Source: Gemmatimonadota bacterium (GTDB lineage Bacteria > Gemmatimonadota > Gemmatimonadetes > Gemmatimonadales > GWC2-71-9). From it: a stretch of 46,488 nucleotides of DNA. Shown one piece after another: positions 32,244 to 39,703 of the stretch (positions within the stretch are counted from its first letter, which is position 1; every line of letters starts with the position of its first letter). A program made the translations under genes and the position numbers. A model generated the notes under the pieces. It saw nothing but the letters and a program-made list of their open reading frames with translations. It was not told where the DNA came from and made no database searches. The DNA lies in assembly GCA_003220935.1 (NCBI GenBank), contig QHTT01000084.1, forward strand, positions 1-46,488. The letters are read 5' to 3'.

Positions 32244-32338
32244 TCCCAACTCGGCCCCCTGGCGTCCTGAAGGACGCTCTTGTGGACCAGCGTCCTTGAG
32301 GACGCCCCGCCGCCGAGGAGGGACTCTCAGTCCCTCAT
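32229..32338. repeat. 110-bp palindromic element, family A
   Basis: The outer arms are a perfect 19-base inverted repeat (ATGAGGGACTGAGAGTCCC at 32229-32247 and its complement at 32320-32338). Inside are two perfect hairpins with four-base loops: GCGTCC-TGAA-GGACGC (32262-32277) and GCGTCC-TTGA-GGACGC (32290-32305), almost inverted copies of each other. The core GTCCTGAAGGAC recurs as its complement inside the SRPBCC gene at 38063-38074. It fills the gap between convergent ccmD and TPR genes and may also serve as a terminator. Confidence 0.8.
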
Positions 32339-32364
32339 CAAATCCATACTGGACCGCCCCGCTC

Positions 32365-32949
32365 CTACCCCTCCCGCTTCCCCCCGCGCAGCTCGGCGCG
32401 CGCGTCCGACAGCCGGTCCAGCCCTCCCGGCACCTGAGTCGCCCAGAGATGCAACGCCTCGTCCGCCGCCCGCTCGTCGCCCGCCTGGAACAACGTCTGC
32501 GCGTTGAGCCACAGGGCCTCCGCCCCGCCGCCCGCGGCGTAGGCCCGGGCGAACCGGGCTGCCGCTTCCTGCAGCAGGCCGGCGCGACGGTACAGGTCGC
32601 CGGCGGCGACGGCCGCGTCGGGGCGCTCCTCGAGGGCAAGCGCCTGCTCGTAGGCGGCCAGAGCATCCTTCTGGCGGTACACCATCTGGTAGGCTTCGCC
32701 CAACAACATCCACGCGTCCGGGTTGTCCGGGAACCGCTCGGTGCCCGCTTGGGCCACGGCTAGCGCGCCCCACCGGTTTTCGATTGCGCGCCGCATTCGC
32801 ACGAGCGCGGGGTAAGCCTCCGCGAGCACGGGCGTGAAGCGACACGCCAGGCGGAGCCAGAAATCGGCGCGCCTGGGGGCGAACCGCTGGCACGCCGCGG
32901 CTCGCCGCACGGCGAACCGCGCCAGCGACGATCGCAAGGAGCGGAACAT
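32365..32949 (-). CDS. TPR-like protein, 194 aa
   Basis: The protein has an arginine-rich N-terminal region (MFRSLRSSLARFAVRRAAACQR) followed by helical repeats of TPR type: AVAQAGTERFPDNPDAWMLLGEAYQMVYRQKDALAAYEQALALEERPDAAVAAGDLYRRAGLLQEAAARFARAY. The tail is charged. No transmembrane helix is obvious. ATG 32949 is divergent from hemD with only 42 bases between the starts. On the minus strand CATAAT lies six bases before the ATG, so the transcript may be leaderless. A link with the flanking heme genes is possible, but nothing shows it directly. Confidence 0.75.
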   Translation of the reverse strand: MFRSLRSSLARFAVRRAAACQRFAPRRADFWLRLACRFTPVLAEAYPALVRMRRAIENRWGALAVAQAGTERFPDNPDAWMLLGEAYQMVYRQKDALAAYEQALALEERPDAAVAAGDLYRRAGLLQEAAARFARAYAAGGGAEALWLNAQTLFQAGDERAADEALHLWATQVPGGLDRLSDARAELRGGKREG

Positions 32950-32991
32950 TGCTTGATTATGGTTTTAGTGACGGAGAGATTGCAACCACAC

Positions 32992-33819
32992 ATGTCACAG
33001 CCGCGGCGGCACGCGCTCCCCGCGCAGCCCCTCCTCGGGCGGCGCATCGTGGTCACACGCGCGCGAGCGCAGGCTGCCGATCTGGCGGAAGCGCTCACGA
33101 CGCTTGGCGCCGAGGTGGTGGCCGCCCCCGTGATCCGCATCCAGCCGCTCGCCGATCTCGAGCCGCTGCGTGCCGCGCTCGCCGCTGCGGAGTGCTACGA
33201 CTGGATCGTCTTCACCAGCCAGAATACCGTACAGGTGGTGTGCGACCGGCTTGCGGCGTGGGGCCTGACGCCCCACGACCTGCGTCCGGCGACCGTCGCG
33301 GCGATCGGTCTGGCGACGGCCACGGCACTCGTCCGCCACGGTGTCACGCCGGACCTCGTCCCGGAGCAGTTCGTCGCGGAGGCCGTGGTTCAAGCGATCG
33401 CGCTGCGGGGTGAGCTGCGCGGCAAGCGCGTCCTGCTCCCCCGGGCGCGCGAGGCGCGCGACGCGCTCCCTGAAGGGTTGCGTGCCCTCGGCGCCGTCGT
33501 GGACGCGATCCCGGTTTATGAGACGGTGCGGGAGGCGGGAGACAGGAGTGAGCTCGCCGGCGAGATGCTGGCCGGCAAGATCGCTGCGATCACCTTCACG
33601 TCCTCTTCCACGGTGCGCCACTTTGTGGAAATCGTGGGCCGCGAGGCCGCCACCTGCGGTCGGTTTGCCACGGCGGTGATCGGCCCGGTGACGGCGGCGA
33701 CCGCGCGCGAGCTCGGCCTCACCGTGGCGGTCGAGGCGGTCGAGTACACTGTGCCCGGCCTGGTGCGGGCCCTGGTGCAGTATTTCGGGGAAGGGGGAAG
33801 GGGGAAGCGGGAGAGGTGA
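32992..33819 (+). CDS. hemD: Uroporphyrinogen-III synthase
   Basis: The protein has 275 residues and closes hydroxymethylbilane to uroporphyrinogen III. Recognisable pieces are [105 protein letters not shown] and [19 protein letters not shown] 32992 is preferred; an in-frame ATG at 32959 would add 11 residues. The last residues come from a G-rich microsatellite (GGGGAAGGGGGAAGGGG). The stop overlaps hemC (GTGA). hemD-hemC-hemB is one operon. Confidence 0.9.
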   Translation: MSQPRRHALPAQPLLGRRIVVTRARAQAADLAEALTTLGAEVVAAPVIRIQPLADLEPLRAALAAAECYDWIVFTSQNTVQVVCDRLAAWGLTPHDLRPATVAAIGLATATALVRHGVTPDLVPEQFVAEAVVQAIALRGELRGKRVLLPRAREARDALPEGLRALGAVVDAIPVYETVREAGDRSELAGEMLAGKIAAITFTSSSTVRHFVEIVGREAATCGRFATAVIGPVTAATARELGLTVAVEAVEYTVPGLVRALVQYFGEGGRGKRER

Positions 33820-34742
33820 GCGGTCCGCTGAAACTGGGCACGCGAGGCAGCAAGCTGGCGTTGTGGCAGGCACAATGGGTGCAGGCGGAGCTCATGCGCT
33901 ACGGCGTCGCGACCGAGCTGGTGATCATCACGACTCGCGGCGACGCGGAGGTCGACCGGCCGCTACACCAGCTCGAGGGAAAGGGATTCTTCACGAAGGA
34001 GATCGAGGACGCGCTGCGCGACCGGCGCATCGACGTGGCGGTGCACTCGCTCAAGGACTTACCGACGCACCTCCCCGACGGCCTCGCGCTCGGCGCGGTG
34101 CCCGAACGGGGAGATCCCGCGGAAGCGCTGGTCACGCGGGCGGACGGCGTAACGGGAATCCCCGCGCTGGCGCGGGGGGCGAAGGTGGGAACGTCCAGCT
34201 TGCGGCGCGTCGCCCAGCTGCGATATCTACGTCCCGATCTCGAGATCGTCGCGCTGCGCGGCAACGTGCCCACCCGCGTGCAGAAGGTGAGGGAAGGGCG
34301 CGACGGGCTCGATGCGGCGCTGCTCGCTGGTGTGGGGCTCGAGCGACTCGGGCTCGCGGACCGAATCGCTGCGCGGCTCGATCCCCTCGAGGTGATGCCG
34401 GCGCCGGGGCAGGGCGCGCTGGGACTCGAGCTTCGGGCGGACAACCGCACGGTCCGCGCGGCGCTGGCGCCGCTCGAGCACGCCGCCAGCGCGGGCGCCG
34501 TCGCCGCGGAGCGCAGCCTGCTCGCCGCCCTCGGCGGTGGGTGTCAGGCGCCGGTGGCGGCGTTTGTCGGGGCTCGGGACTCGGGGCTCGGGGCTCGGTT
34601 GTTCGGGAGGGTCACGGCCCTCGACGGCTCGGTCCAGATCACGGCATCGGCCGACATCGACGAGAGCGATCCAGCCGCCGCGGGCGTCGCCGTCGCGGGC
34701 TTGCTCCAGGCGCAAGGCGCGTCGAGATTGCTCGGCCGATGA
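33816..34742 (+). CDS. hemC: Porphobilinogen deaminase
   Basis: The protein has 308 residues and joins four porphobilinogen units into hydroxymethylbilane. It has [16 protein letters not shown], the Arg/Asp-rich [11 protein letters not shown] and [14 protein letters not shown], and the dipyrromethane cofactor Cys243 in LGGGCQAPV. After this Cys the C-terminal domain contains a short repetitive insertion ([10 protein letters not shown]) made by GGGGCTC heptamers. It overlaps hemD and hemB by four bases on each side. Confidence 0.95.
   Translation: MSGPLKLGTRGSKLALWQAQWVQAELMRYGVATELVIITTRGDAEVDRPLHQLEGKGFFTKEIEDALRDRRIDVAVHSLKDLPTHLPDGLALGAVPERGDPAEALVTRADGVTGIPALARGAKVGTSSLRRVAQLRYLRPDLEIVALRGNVPTRVQKVREGRDGLDAALLAGVGLERLGLADRIAARLDPLEVMPAPGQGALGLELRADNRTVRAALAPLEHAASAGAVAAERSLLAALGGGCQAPVAAFVGARDSGLGARLFGRVTALDGSVQITASADIDESDPAAAGVAVAGLLQAQGASRLLGR
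34569..34596. repeat. Heptamer repeat GGGGCTC x4 within hemC
   Basis: Four consecutive heptamers, GGGGCTC, GGGACTC, GGGGCTC, GGGGCTC, encode part of the C-terminal domain of HemC just behind the cofactor cysteine loop. 28 bases are not a multiple of three, so a fixed array length is needed to keep the frame. Confidence 0.75.
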
Positions 34743-35710
34743 GCCAGTTCCCGATCCGGCGCATGCGCCGGCTGCGCCGCACTGCGGCACTCCGCCGGCT
34801 GGTTCAGGAGACGCACCTCGTCCCAGCGCAACTGGTGTGGCCGCTGTTCGCCTGCCACGGCGAGGGCGTGCGCCGGGAGGTGCCCACGCTCCCCGGCGTG
34901 TACCAAACCTCGGTAGACGAGCTCGTAAAGGACGCCGAGCGCGCCCGCCGCCTCGGGCTCGGCGGGATCATTCTGTTCGGGCTGCCGCAGAGCAAGGACG
35001 CGACCGGGTCGGAGGCCTACGACGAGCAGGGCATCGTGCAGCAGGCGGCGCGCGCGGTGAAGCGGGCCACGCCCGACCTGCTCGTGGTGGGCGACGTCTG
35101 CCTGTGCGAGTACACCGATCACGGGCATTGCGGTGTGCTCCAGGACGGGGAGGTCGAGAACGACGCGTCGGTGTACCTGCTCGGTAAGGTCGCGGTGACG
35201 CAGGCGCGCGCCGGGGTCGACCTCGTGGCGCCGAGCGACATGATGGACGGCCGGGTGGCGGGGATCCGCAAGGCGCTCGACGCGGCCGGGTTCTCTCGCG
35301 TACCGATCATGTCGTACGCCGCCAAGATGGCCTCGGCATTCTATGGCCCGTTCCGCGAGGCCGCCGGCTCGACGCCGCAGTTCGGCGACCGCCAGTCCTA
35401 CCAGATGCAGGGCAGCAACGCGGACGAGGCGATGAAGGAGATCGAGCTCGACGTGAGCGAAGGCGCCGACATCATCCTGGTGAAGCCCGCGCTCCCGTGC
35501 CTCGATCTGATCCGGCGTGCCAAGCAGCAATTCGGCTCGCCGCTCGCGGCGTACCAGGTGAGCGGAGAGTACGCAATGATCAAGGCGGCGGCGGAGCGCG
35601 GCATGCTGGACGAGCAGCGCGCCATGTGGGAGACGCTCTACGCCATCCGCCGCGCGGGCGCGGATATCGTCCTCAGCTATTTCGCGCCGTGTGCTGCGGA
35701 ACAACTCTAA
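34739..35710 (+). CDS. hemB: Zinc-dependent delta-aminolevulinate dehydratase
   Basis: The protein has 323 residues and condenses two 5-aminolevulinate molecules to porphobilinogen. The zinc site is the CxC...C type: [13 protein letters not shown] (Cys121, Cys123, Cys131). Schiff-base lysines are Lys196 in [16 protein letters not shown] and Lys249 in [11 protein letters not shown]. The C-terminal [13 protein letters not shown] also matches. The ATG overlaps the hemC stop by four bases; the frame upstream of it is a shadow. Confidence 0.96.
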   Translation: MSQFPIRRMRRLRRTAALRRLVQETHLVPAQLVWPLFACHGEGVRREVPTLPGVYQTSVDELVKDAERARRLGLGGIILFGLPQSKDATGSEAYDEQGIVQQAARAVKRATPDLLVVGDVCLCEYTDHGHCGVLQDGEVENDASVYLLGKVAVTQARAGVDLVAPSDMMDGRVAGIRKALDAAGFSRVPIMSYAAKMASAFYGPFREAAGSTPQFGDRQSYQMQGSNADEAMKEIELDVSEGADIILVKPALPCLDLIRRAKQQFGSPLAAYQVSGEYAMIKAAAERGMLDEQRAMWETLYAIRRAGADIVLSYFAPCAAEQL

Positions 35711-35720
35711 GAACAAAACA

Positions 35721-35816
35721 ACGTCACGCAGAGACGTCACGCAGAGACGTCACGCAGAGACGTCACGCAGAGACGTCACGCAGAGACGTCACGCAAAGGC
35801 GTCACGCAGAGACGTC
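35721..35816. repeat. 13-bp tandem repeat, seven copies
   Basis: ACGTCACGCAGAG is repeated seven times head to tail from 35721 to 35811; the sixth has one and the seventh one substitution, and a partial eighth follows to 35816. It fills the gap between the convergent stops of hemB and the aquaporin gene. No spacers are present, so it is a minisatellite and not a CRISPR. Confidence 0.92.
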
Positions 35817-36503
35817 TTACTGACCTCTAGGTAAGAGGACCGCTTTCCAAAGGGCAGCCGCGACAGCCGCGCCGATTAGCGGCCCGATCCAGTAAACCGC
35901 CTGGCCATTGAGGCTGACGTTGATGAGCGCCGGCCCGAAGGCGCGGGCCGGGTTCATCATGGCGCCGGTCAAGTTCCCACCCACCAGCGCGTCCACGAAA
36001 ATTGCGAGACCGATGCCGAACCCCCCGATCCTCGGGGCCTCTGGCGAGATGGCCGTGCCGAACACCGCGCTGACGAGAAAGAAGGTGAGGGCGGCTTCGA
36101 TCCACACGCCTTGCAAGAAGGTGACGTCGCCGGCGAGGTGGGGCGTGCCACCCAACGCGAGCGTCACCCCCGGTCGGGGGAGGATGCCTTTGACGAGAGC
36201 GGCACCGACTAGTGCGCCCAGCAGCTGGGCCAGGATGTACTGCAGGGCCAACTTTCCGTCGATCTTGTTCGCGATCCACAGCCCGGTGGTCACGGCGGGA
36301 TTGATGTGCCCGCCGGAGATGCTCATGGTCATCGAGACGATGATCGCCATGCCGACGCCGTGTGCCAGCGCGACGCCGACGGCACCGGTCGCCCCGGCCG
36401 CCGGGCCGCCCCCGGCGAATGCCACGACGCTGCCGGCGCCGAGGAACACGAACAACAATGTGCCGACGAACTCCGCCGTCAGCGGGCGCAGGTTCTGGGA
36501 CAT
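35817..36503 (-). CDS. MIP-family aquaporin/glycerol facilitator
   Basis: The protein has 228 residues and six transmembrane helices with two half-helices. The two NPA boxes are ISGGHINPAVTTG and GAMMNPARAFGPAL. Position and surrounding residues (ARAFGPA) suggest a water-selective channel more than a glycerol facilitator; substrate choice remains unsure. ATG 36503 was taken because the family's N-terminus (LRPLTAEFVGTLLFVFLG) follows at once. It is the last gene of the minus-strand block. Confidence 0.92.
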   Translation of the reverse strand: MSQNLRPLTAEFVGTLLFVFLGAGSVVAFAGGGPAAGATGAVGVALAHGVGMAIIVSMTMSISGGHINPAVTTGLWIANKIDGKLALQYILAQLLGALVGAALVKGILPRPGVTLALGGTPHLAGDVTFLQGVWIEAALTFFLVSAVFGTAISPEAPRIGGFGIGLAIFVDALVGGNLTGAMMNPARAFGPALINVSLNGQAVYWIGPLIGAAVAAALWKAVLLPRGQ

Positions 36504-36552
36504 CACGGAGCGACCCCCGGAGAGAGTGAGCGGCGCCAATCTACGGGCGCCG

Positions 36553-37797
36553 CTACGCCCGCCGCAACACCAGCGACGCGTTGATGCCGCCGAACCCGAA
36601 TGAGTTCGAGACCACGACCTCGGGGGCAGCGACGCGTCCTTCCCCCGGCAGGCAATCGAGGTCGCACGCGGGATCGGGGCGCTGGAGGTTGATCGTGGGC
36701 GGCAGCCAGCGCCGCTGCATCGCCAACGCGCAGATCGCCGCCTCGATGGCGCCGCTGGCGCCCAACGCGTGCCCGTAGTAGCCCTTTGTGCCGCTCACGC
36801 TGAGCCGGTAGGCGTGCGCGCCGAACACCTGCTTCAACGCCTGAGTTTCGGTCGTGTCGTTGAGCGGCGTGGAGGAGCCGTGCGCATTCACGTACCCCAC
36901 CTCGCCGGTTGCGAGACCGCCGTCCTCGAGCGCGAGCTGGATGGCGCGCGCCGCCTGACGGGCGTCGGGGCGCGGCGCGGTCATGTGATAAGCGTCGTTC
37001 GTGAAGCCGTAGCCCACGACCTCGGCGTAGACCTTGGCGCCGCGGGCGAGCGCGCGGTCCCGCTCCTCGAGCACGAGCACCGCCGCCCCCTCGCCCATCA
37101 CGAAGCCATCCCGATCCTCGTCGAACGGGCGCGACGCGTGCGCCGGGTCGTCGTTACGGGTGCTCATCGCGCGAATGACGCTGAACGCCGCGTAGGTCAT
37201 GGGCGCAAGCGGCGCCTCGGCGCCGCCCGCGAGCATCACGTCCGCCCGGCCGGCGCGGATCGCGTGGAACGCATCGCCCACGGCGATCGTGCCTGAGGCG
37301 CAGCTCATGGCGTTGGTGGAGTTGGGCCCCGTGAAGCCGAATTCGATGGCGATGTTGCAGCTGGCCGCGCCCGGGAACACGGCGAGCGCGAGCGCCGGGT
37401 CGAGGCCGCGCGGCCCAGCTTCCAGGAAGCCCTTCACCTGCGCTTCGGCGAACGCTACTCCGCCCAGCGCCGAGCCCATCATGGCGCCGACGCGGTCCGC
37501 GTCCTCGCGCGCCGGGTCGAGCTCCGCGTCGGCGACGGCGAGCCGGGCGCTCGCGACCGCGAGCTGCGAGAAGCGGTCGAGCCGCTTGGCGCGTTTCGCG
37601 GCCAGGTGGTCCAGGGGGCGAAAGTCGGGGATCTCCGCCGCGATGCGGCTGCGGAATGGCGTCGGATCGAAACGCGTGATCTCGCGGACGGCCGAGCGGC
37701 GGGCGGTGAGTCCCGCCCACAGGCCGTCCACCGCCGTGCCGATGGGCGTCACGGCGCCCACGCCGGTGATCAGGACTCGCCGCCTACCGTTGTTCAT
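36553..37797 (-). CDS. Beta-ketoacyl-ACP synthase (FabF/KAS II family)
   Basis: The protein has 414 residues. The catalytic triad is complete: Cys166 in NAMSCASGTIAVGD, His306 in VNAHGSSTPLND and His343 in KGYYGHALGASG. It would perform decarboxylative Claisen condensation on ACP-bound chains. FabF itself is normally in a fab cluster with acpP; here it follows an SRPBCC cyclase, a methyltransferase and two flavin proteins, so a specialised chain-building role is more likely. I therefore give no gene symbol. No chain-length factor or ACP is present. Confidence 0.92.
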   Translation of the reverse strand: MNNGRRRVLITGVGAVTPIGTAVDGLWAGLTARRSAVREITRFDPTPFRSRIAAEIPDFRPLDHLAAKRAKRLDRFSQLAVASARLAVADAELDPAREDADRVGAMMGSALGGVAFAEAQVKGFLEAGPRGLDPALALAVFPGAASCNIAIEFGFTGPNSTNAMSCASGTIAVGDAFHAIRAGRADVMLAGGAEAPLAPMTYAAFSVIRAMSTRNDDPAHASRPFDEDRDGFVMGEGAAVLVLEERDRALARGAKVYAEVVGYGFTNDAYHMTAPRPDARQAARAIQLALEDGGLATGEVGYVNAHGSSTPLNDTTETQALKQVFGAHAYRLSVSGTKGYYGHALGASGAIEAAICALAMQRRWLPPTINLQRPDPACDLDCLPGEGRVAAPEVVVSNSFGFGGINASLVLRRA

Positions 37798-37822
37798 CTG
37801 GTAGCCTCTGTTTACCCCGGGG

Positions 37823-38398
37823 TCAGCCGGCCTTCGATGGTCGCTCGACTTCCCGTTTGATCCCGGCGAGCGTTCGCGACGCGATCCCTTGGATGAACAC
37901 CGGGCCGATCACCAGTGTCGCCGCAAGCGGCCCGACGAGCGGCCACGCCGGTCCGCCCCACTCGTGAACGATTGTGACGAGGACACCGTCATTCCGGGGG
38001 TCGGCATTCGCGGTTCCCACCCTGAAGCGTGGGCTCGGCGATGCACTGCGCTGAAGCGCAGTGTCCTTCAGGACAACGTCTCGCCGAGCCCAGGCTTCAG
38101 CCTGGGGACGGAAGCGCCACACGACATCCATTCCTCTCGTCATACCCCTCACGTGACGATACCTGATTTCGCGCGCCAGCGGGTCGACCGTCATCTCCGA
38201 CACCCACCAGGTGGGATAGCGGATCGGGCCGAACGGGCGCCAAGCGGCCATCTCGACGGTGCCGCCGCCGTCGCAGCGGTCCAGAAAGCGAACCCAGCGA
38301 TAATGAGACAGGATCGCAGGCCAGCGTTCCACGTCGGTCGCAACGTCGAAGATGCGATCGACCGGCGCGCGGATCGAGACCTGATCGACGGTTCGCAC
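37823..38398 (-). CDS. SRPBCC (polyketide cyclase/START-like) protein with inserted repeat
   Basis: The protein has 191 residues. The START-like fold is visible as VSIRAPVDRIFDVATDVERWPAILSHYRWVRFL, then strands up to GMTRGMDVVWRFRP, and DGVLVTIVHEW followed by the C-terminal helix. Between RFRP and DGVL lies an extra segment of about 31 residues (98-128) encoded by a palindromic DNA element; other members have only a short turn there. The fold is used by aromatase/cyclases that guide polyketide ring closure. GTG 38398 is the start. The gene lies between the methyltransferase and ketosynthase genes. Confidence 0.82.
   Translation of the reverse strand: MRTVDQVSIRAPVDRIFDVATDVERWPAILSHYRWVRFLDRCDGGGTVEMAAWRPFGPIRYPTWWVSEMTVDPLAREIRYRHVRGMTRGMDVVWRFRPQAEAWARRDVVLKDTALQRSASPSPRFRVGTANADPRNDGVLVTIVHEWGGPAWPLVGPLAATLVIGPVFIQGIASRTLAGIKREVERPSKAG
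38015..38107. repeat. 93-bp palindromic element in frame inside the SRPBCC gene, family A
   Basis: The outer arms (38015-38040 and 38082-38107) are 26-base inverted repeats with 22 matches. Inside are the perfect hairpin CACTGCGC-TGAA-GCGCAGTG (38044-38063) and GTCC-TTCA-GGAC (38063-38074). The last one is the exact complement of the core of the element behind ccmD. The element has 93 bases (31 codons) and no stop in the gene's frame. Confidence 0.85.
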
Positions 38399-38423
38399 AG
38401 TGGCCAGACCCCAGTGCAGTCAC

Positions 38424-38517
38424 CAGACGCCAAGCCGCAAGCGGTCTTCAGTCAGCCGACGCAAGGGATTCGGGACTGGCCTCTCGCGGCTGAGAACCGC
38501 TTGCGGCTTGGCGTCTG
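38424..38517. repeat. 94-bp inverted repeat between methyltransferase and SRPBCC genes
   Basis: Arms of 28 bases (38424-38451 and 38490-38517) match at 26 positions; the loop has 38 bases. The left arm begins CAGACGCCAAGCCGCAAGCGG. The 13-mer CTTGGCGTCTGGT of its complement recurs near 44471. It takes up most of the 125-bp gap within the operon and may be a mobile palindrome, an RNA processing site or an attenuator. Confidence 0.8.
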
Positions 38518-38523
38518 TCAACC

Positions 38524-39222
38524 TCACTGACGGCTGCGCTCTGTAGACCACGATGCTACGAGGCGGAACCCCGGCCGATATCGCGCCATCGCCGGCACAC
38601 CCGCTTCACGAAGCATTGCATTCAACTCTGCTCGCGTGTACCCACGCCGCAGCGACACAACCGCATCGTGCCGGGTCGTGCTGCCCATGCCGAGCGGGAA
38701 CGAGGCGAGCCACACGCCCGCCATCGCGACGCGTGAGCGCCGCAGGTCGGCGAGCACGACCGCCCGCCGCGCCAGCCGGTTGAAGCTCGCGATCCAGCGC
38801 ACCGCGACCGCACGCGGCACATGATGAAGCACCTGGCTCGCGATCACGATGTCGACGGACTGCGGGGCGAAGGGCAGGGCGTCGCCATCGCCCACGACGA
38901 CGTCCAGGCCGTTGTCCCGCGCCAATCGCGCCGCCGCGGGGATTACCTCGAGACCGATCGGCGAGAGCGTGATGCCATGCCGGCCCGCTGCCTGCGCTAC
39001 CGCCCGCGGGATATCCCCGAGGCCGGTTCCCACGTCGAGCAGTGTCCAGTGCACGTCGCACGTCGCACGTCCCACGCACGAGTCGCGGAACAAGGGCTCG
39101 AGGGCGTCGACGACCGCCCGCGTCCCGCCGAACAGCGTGTTGAGTCGCGCGATGTCCCGCAGCTCATCGCGGACGGCGCCCGGGTGTCCGCGCCGGTCGT
39201 CCAACAGCTCTCGGCCGATCAT
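38524..39222 (-). CDS. Class I SAM-dependent methyltransferase
   Basis: The protein has 232 residues. Motif I is LLDVGTGLGDIPRAV, the acidic end of strand two is in GLEVIPAAA, motif II/III is GDGDALPFAPQSVDIVIASQVLHHV. The pattern is of the UbiE/COQ5-like or polyketide O/C-methyltransferase type. The ATG overlaps the flavin reductase stop by four bases. Heptamer repeats (GCACGTC) lie just before motif I and encode VGRATCDV. Substrate unknown; a quinone-like or polyketide product of the same operon is the best guess. Confidence 0.87.
   Translation of the reverse strand: MIGRELLDDRRGHPGAVRDELRDIARLNTLFGGTRAVVDALEPLFRDSCVGRATCDVHWTLLDVGTGLGDIPRAVAQAAGRHGITLSPIGLEVIPAAARLARDNGLDVVVGDGDALPFAPQSVDIVIASQVLHHVPRAVAVRWIASFNRLARRAVVLADLRRSRVAMAGVWLASFPLGMGSTTRHDAVVSLRRGYTRAELNAMLREAGVPAMARYRPGFRLVASWSTERSRQ
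39051..39078. repeat. Heptamer repeat GCACGTC x3-4 in the methyltransferase gene
   Basis: Three perfect copies of GCACGTC (39051-39071) and a degenerate fourth (CCACGCA) lie in the coding region just upstream of SAM motif I. They encode a stretch that looks like a variable linker. Confidence 0.7.
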
Positions 39223-39701
39223 CCGCTGGAGAGGCTCGCGTAGCCGCCACGGTAATAGAGCAACGGCTTCCGGTCGGTCACGCTGCCGCCGGTCACGATC
39301 CCGATGAACACCGTGTGGTCGCCCGCCGGCGTCTCCGCTTGCTTATCGCACTCGATGGTCGCGAGCACGCCTTCGAGCAGGGGGAGTCCCTGCTCGCTCT
39401 CCGTGTAACCGATCCCTTCGAACCGGTCGGGGCGATCGGCGGCGAAGCGACGCGAGAGGGCTTCTTGGTCGGCGGCGAGCACGTTGAGCACGAAGCGCCG
39501 GGTCGCCTGCATTGCGGCGTGCATGTCGTGGCCCCGGTCCACACACACGAGCAGCAGGGGCGGCTCGAGCGAGACCGACGCCACGGAGCTCGCGGTCATG
39601 CCGATGGGGTGGCCGCGCACGTCACGAGTCGTGAGGATGGTGACGCCCGTGGCGAACCGGCCGAGGAGTTGGCGGAACTGCGCGGCATCGACACCGTGCA
39701 T
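39219..39701 (-). CDS. Flavin reductase-like (HpaC/DIM6 type) protein
   Basis: The protein has 160 residues. It shows FRQLLGRFATGVTILTT, GHPIGMTASSVASVSLEPPLLLVCVDRG, FVLNVLAADQEALSRRFA and the C-terminal DHTVFIGIVTGG...KPLLYYRGGYASL, the typical split-barrel FMN-binding flavin reductase pattern. It would supply reduced flavin to a monooxygenase; the flavoprotein encoded directly upstream is a candidate partner. Starts at ATG 39701, two bases behind that gene's stop; GTG 39707 (GTGA overlap) is an alternative. Confidence 0.9.
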   Translation of the reverse strand: MHGVDAAQFRQLLGRFATGVTILTTRDVRGHPIGMTASSVASVSLEPPLLLVCVDRGHDMHAAMQATRRFVLNVLAADQEALSRRFAADRPDRFEGIGYTESEQGLPLLEGVLATIECDKQAETPAGDHTVFIGIVTGGSVTDRKPLLYYRGGYASLSSG

Positions 39702-39703
39702 GG

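Noticed and set aside
32157..32364. Insertion sequence remnant behind ccmD
   Set aside because: Inverted arms are internal to a 110-bp palindrome without target duplications or transposase sequence; a REP-like element fits better.
33863..34738. Long N-terminal extension of HemB
   Set aside because: It is out-of-frame translation of hemC with arginine/alanine-rich composition; HemB starts at ATG 34739 overlapping the hemC stop.
35721..35816. CRISPR-like array
   Set aside because: The repeats follow each other directly without spacers and no cas gene is near; it is a tandem minisatellite.
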